Below are positions 6,025-6,461 of a stretch of DNA of 6,461 bases, in pieces. This DNA comes from Ruminococcaceae bacterium UBA1865 (GTDB lineage: Bacteria; Bacillota; Clostridia; Oscillospirales; Acutalibacteraceae). Location of the stretch: the NCBI GenBank assembly GCA_002338255.1, contig DDHX01000012.1, positions 36,319 through 42,779 of the forward strand. The letters are read 5' to 3'. The translations under genes and the position numbers were made by a program. Below the pieces are notes generated by a model. The model worked only from the letters and a program-made list of their open reading frames with translations. It had not been told where the DNA came from and made no database searches. Positions within the stretch are counted from its first letter, which is position 1, and each line of letters starts with the position of its first letter.

Positions 6025-6461
6025 ATGAAATTCTGTAATAAATGCAAACTGTCCGTTGTAGGCCAAAGAAAATACTGCCCGCTGTGCCAAAGGGAGCTTC
6101 AGGATTTGGATGCAAATAATAATGAGATATTTCCAGAAATCCCAACCATATTTCATCAGTATAATCTGTTCTTCCGTATTCTGATTCTGGCGTCCGTCAT
6201 CGTAGCAATCATCAGTATACTGATTAACATTGTGATTCCAAGCAAGATATGGTGGTCTTTCTTTGTAGCGGGTGGAATTGGGTGCTTCTGGCTCAGTATG
6301 GCAATCGCAATTTCAAAACGCCGGAACATTCCTAAAAATATTCTGTATCAGGTGGTTGATATCTCTGTATTGGCTGTTGTATGGGATTTGTGCACCGGTT
6401 GGCGTGCATGGTCCATTGACTATGTTGTTCCGATCACCTATACGATTGCTATGCTGTCCAT
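6025..6461 (+). CDS. Zinc-ribbon multi-pass membrane protein, DUF6320-like (3' end outside window)
   Basis: The first 145 codons are present and the frame is open to the window edge. A short zinc ribbon leads: Cys4 and Cys7 (CNKC), then Cys18 and Cys21 (CPLC), which likely bind one structural zinc. A polar linker (22-45) follows, then hydrophobic helices at ~48-71, ~76-97, ~107-125 and one starting near 130. From memory this matches DUF6320, a family of unknown function that occurs next to alcohol-acetyltransferase and alpha/beta-hydrolase genes in Clostridia; I could not verify this here. AAAGGA (6011-6016), overlapping the acyltransferase TAA, lies 8 bases before ATG 6025, so it is the third gene of the operon. 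With a cytoplasmic ribbon it could anchor or regulate the two enzymes at the membrane (inference). Being a zinc-ribbon membrane protein is clear; the family name is moderately sure. Confidence 0.72.
   Translation, partial: MKFCNKCKLSVVGQRKYCPLCQRELQDLDANNNEIFPEIPTIFHQYNLFFRILILASVIVAIISILINIVIPSKIWWSFFVAGGIGCFWLSMAIAISKRRNIPKNILYQVVDISVLAVVWDLCTGWRAWSIDYVVPITYTIAMLS

Overview
The window looks like a chromosomal segment of a moderately AT-rich, low-G+C Gram-positive bacterium, most likely a member of the Clostridia (Oscillospiraceae/Lachnospiraceae-like). This rests on strong purine-rich ribosome binding sites, GTG starts, sigma-A-type promoters in AT-rich spacers, U-tailed terminators, and the gene set: a YhaN/SbcC-like ATPase, a dCache-PAS-GGDEF protein, and a hydrolase / acyltransferase / zinc-ribbon membrane protein trio. 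The taxonomic call is inference. All genes are on the + strand. I saw no rRNA, tRNA, CRISPR array, insertion sequence or attachment site.

Layout. (1) 1-488: C-terminal 161 codons of a large SMC/Rad50-like ATPase, cut by the window edge and closed by a perfect 11-bp-stem terminator at 549-579. (2) 581-869: AT-rich spacer with an extended -10 promoter (663-690) and a leader of about 170 nt. (3) 870-3521: a membrane-anchored diguanylate cyclase gene (dCache sensor, three PAS domains, GGDEF output) interrupted by one in-frame amber codon, TAG 2889-2891, inside the third PAS domain. Both sides of the stop are in the same frame and all domains are otherwise well preserved. The locus therefore reads as two ORFs, 870-2891 (sensor without output) and 2949-3521 (output without sensor), followed by a terminator at 3554-3604. 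(4) 3605-3817: spacer with a good sigma-A promoter (3643-3671) and a leader of about 140 nt. (5) 3818 to the window end: an apparent operon encoding an HSL/Aes-type alpha/beta hydrolase, an HxxxDG acyltransferase annotated in many genomes as 'alcohol acetyltransferase' (4-bp GTGA overlap), and a zinc-ribbon multi-pass membrane protein resembling the DUF6320 family, 12 bases downstream and cut by the window end.

How the genes work together. The cyclase locus would link an extracellular signal to cyclic di-GMP, but the amber codon should uncouple the two unless it is suppressed, a sequencing error or a strain-specific lesion. The trio probably makes and breaks, or transfers and trims, an acyl ester at or near the membrane. 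Its substrate cannot be read from sequence. The two most useful things to follow up are the single-codon interruption of the cyclase and the tightly coupled trio of unassigned substrate.
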